Origin: JBBRGG01 sp038240875
GTDB taxonomy: Bacteria > Planctomycetota > Phycisphaerae > Phycisphaerales > UBA1924
DNA: 5,167 bases
Direction: 5' to 3'
Assembly: GCA_038240875.1 (NCBI GenBank)
Contig: JBBRGG010000231.1
Location: 1-5,167 of the forward strand
In this document: in pieces, positions 4,140-5,167 of the stretch
Numbering within the stretch: the stretch's first letter is position 1
Layout of the letters: each line of letters starts with the position of its first letter
Notes under the pieces: model-generated
What the model was told of the DNA's origin: nothing
What the model saw: only the letters and a program-made list of their open reading frames with translations
Databases searched by the model: none
Program-made: the position numbers and the translations under genes

Positions 4140-5167
4140 ATGCGAACCACACTTTCCATCGTCATCATGGCTGTATTGCTCGCGCTGCTTTTCTTTGGCG
4201 TGAACTTGTTGGCGTCGGCGCTTCCTGCGACGCGGTTGGACGCGACGCAAGGGAAGATGTATACGTTGACGCGCGCGAGCCTTGCTATTGCAAAGTCGCC
4301 TCAGGAGCCTATCACGCTGACGCTATTTTACTCAGAGCGGCTTGCACGAGGCCGGGGACAGATCGCGACGTTTGGCCAACGAATTCGCGAGATATTGGGG
4401 GAATATGAGCGTGCGAGCGGGGGCAAGATCAATCTTGAAGTGGTTGACCCCGAGCCTTTGAGTGATGCCGAGGATCGAGCGACGACGGCTGGAATGGATG
4501 GCGTGGTAGTCGGCGAAACTGGCGAGCGATTTTATCTTGGGCTTGTTGGAACTAATGCAGTTGATGGGCGCGAGGTGATCTCATTCTTTGATTTGGAGCG
4601 CGAGCGGTTTATTGAGTATGACATCAGCAAGATGATCGTGACGTTGGCGCAGACCAAACGCAGGAGCATCGCGCTGGTGACAAGTTTGCCCATGGATGGC
4701 ACGTTGGAGCTTGATCCACAGACGGGCCAACCCAGGCAGACGCGCGGGTATCGCGTGCTTGATGAGCTTAAGGCCCAGTACGAGATCAAGAACATTGGCG
4801 AGCGGTTTACGGAAGTGCCTGCGGGCGTTGATGTGGTTTGGGTGGTGCATCCAAAGGCGTTGACTAATGAGGCGGAGAAGGCGCTCAACAGCTATCTCAT
4901 GAATGGCGGGCACATGCTCGTGATGGTTGATCCGGTGTGCGAGACGGATCCGGCAACGGCTCGGCAGCAGGGGGCGGCGCCTGCGGATCGCGCGAGCGTG
5001 TTTCCGATGTTGGCAAAATGGGGCGTAGAGATTGTGCCAAAGGTGATCGCGGCGGATAGAACGTTTGCCACACGGATTGCGCTGGGTAAACCAGGTGATC
5101 CGCCTTTGTCGTATGTTGCGTGGCCGACGTTTCAGAGTGACGCGTTTAACAAGCAAGATGCGATCAC
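4140..5167 (+). CDS. gldG: GldG-like ABC exporter auxiliary protein, 3' end outside window
   Basis: The 342 complete codons present begin with one hydrophobic anchor (residues about 4-27), after which a large domain should lie on the outer face of the membrane. The sequence RLDATQGKMYTLTRAS (32-47) just after the anchor is the usual entry into the PF09822 (ABC_transp_aux, GldG) domain. It is followed by ITLTLFYS, then GEYERASGGKINLEVVDPEP (87-106), FYLGLVGTNAVDGREVISFFDLERERFIEYDISK (131-164) and, from about 175, a second alpha/beta portion with LDELKAQYEI, VDVVWVVHPKALT and GGHMLVMVDP. No ATPase motifs are present. In Bacteroidetes GldG is required with GldA and GldF for gliding, but homologues occur widely beside such transporters with no known substrate. 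Family members usually end with a second membrane helix, which would lie beyond the window. No internal break is seen. Confidence 0.9.
   Translation, partial: MRTTLSIVIMAVLLALLFFGVNLLASALPATRLDATQGKMYTLTRASLAIAKSPQEPITLTLFYSERLARGRGQIATFGQRIREILGEYERASGGKINLEVVDPEPLSDAEDRATTAGMDGVVVGETGERFYLGLVGTNAVDGREVISFFDLERERFIEYDISKMIVTLAQTKRRSIALVTSLPMDGTLELDPQTGQPRQTRGYRVLDELKAQYEIKNIGERFTEVPAGVDVVWVVHPKALTNEAEKALNSYLMNGGHMLVMVDPVCETDPATARQQGAAPADRASVFPMLAKWGVEIVPKVIAADRTFATRIALGKPGDPPLSYVAWPTFQSDAFNKQDAI

Overview
The window most likely comes from a member of the Planctomycetota, with the Phycisphaerae as best guess. This rests on three things: a GldA/GldF/GldG-type ABC exporter without neighbouring Bacteroidetes gliding genes, a strong G-over-C excess on one strand, and spacers built from short degenerate tandem units. 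No rRNA or other taxonomic marker is present, so the assignment is inference.

Layout. Positions 1-231 hold a G-rich tract and a purine-rich 15-nt tandem repeat but no convincing gene. Positions 232-903 (+) encode uracil phosphoribosyltransferase (upp), a pyrimidine salvage enzyme. Positions 904-1268 are non-coding and rich in structure: a perfect 11-bp inverted repeat, three exact copies of a 13-mer, a long GC-rich stem-loop and a short heptamer repeat. Positions 1269-1862 (-) encode a single STAS-domain protein with a Pro/Ala-rich tail. Positions 1863-2187 form the divergent intergenic region, with a candidate promoter for the STAS gene and an extremely G-rich, nearly C-free stretch.

From 2188 to the right edge all genes are on the + strand and form one apparent operon. 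They are an ABC ATPase (GldA-like), a six-helix ABC-2 permease (GldF-like) and the N-terminal two thirds or so of a membrane-anchored auxiliary protein (GldG-like, PF09822 family), which runs off the window. Together these would make one envelope ABC exporter whose substrate is unknown. The two gld spacers carry related repeats with a 7-nt period.

I see no CRISPR array, transposase, tRNA, rRNA or defence system. The genes belong to known families. The less ordinary material is the repeat-rich, structured spacer DNA, the strand-wide base skew that overrides gene orientation, and a STAS protein with Cys at the usual phospho-acceptor position.
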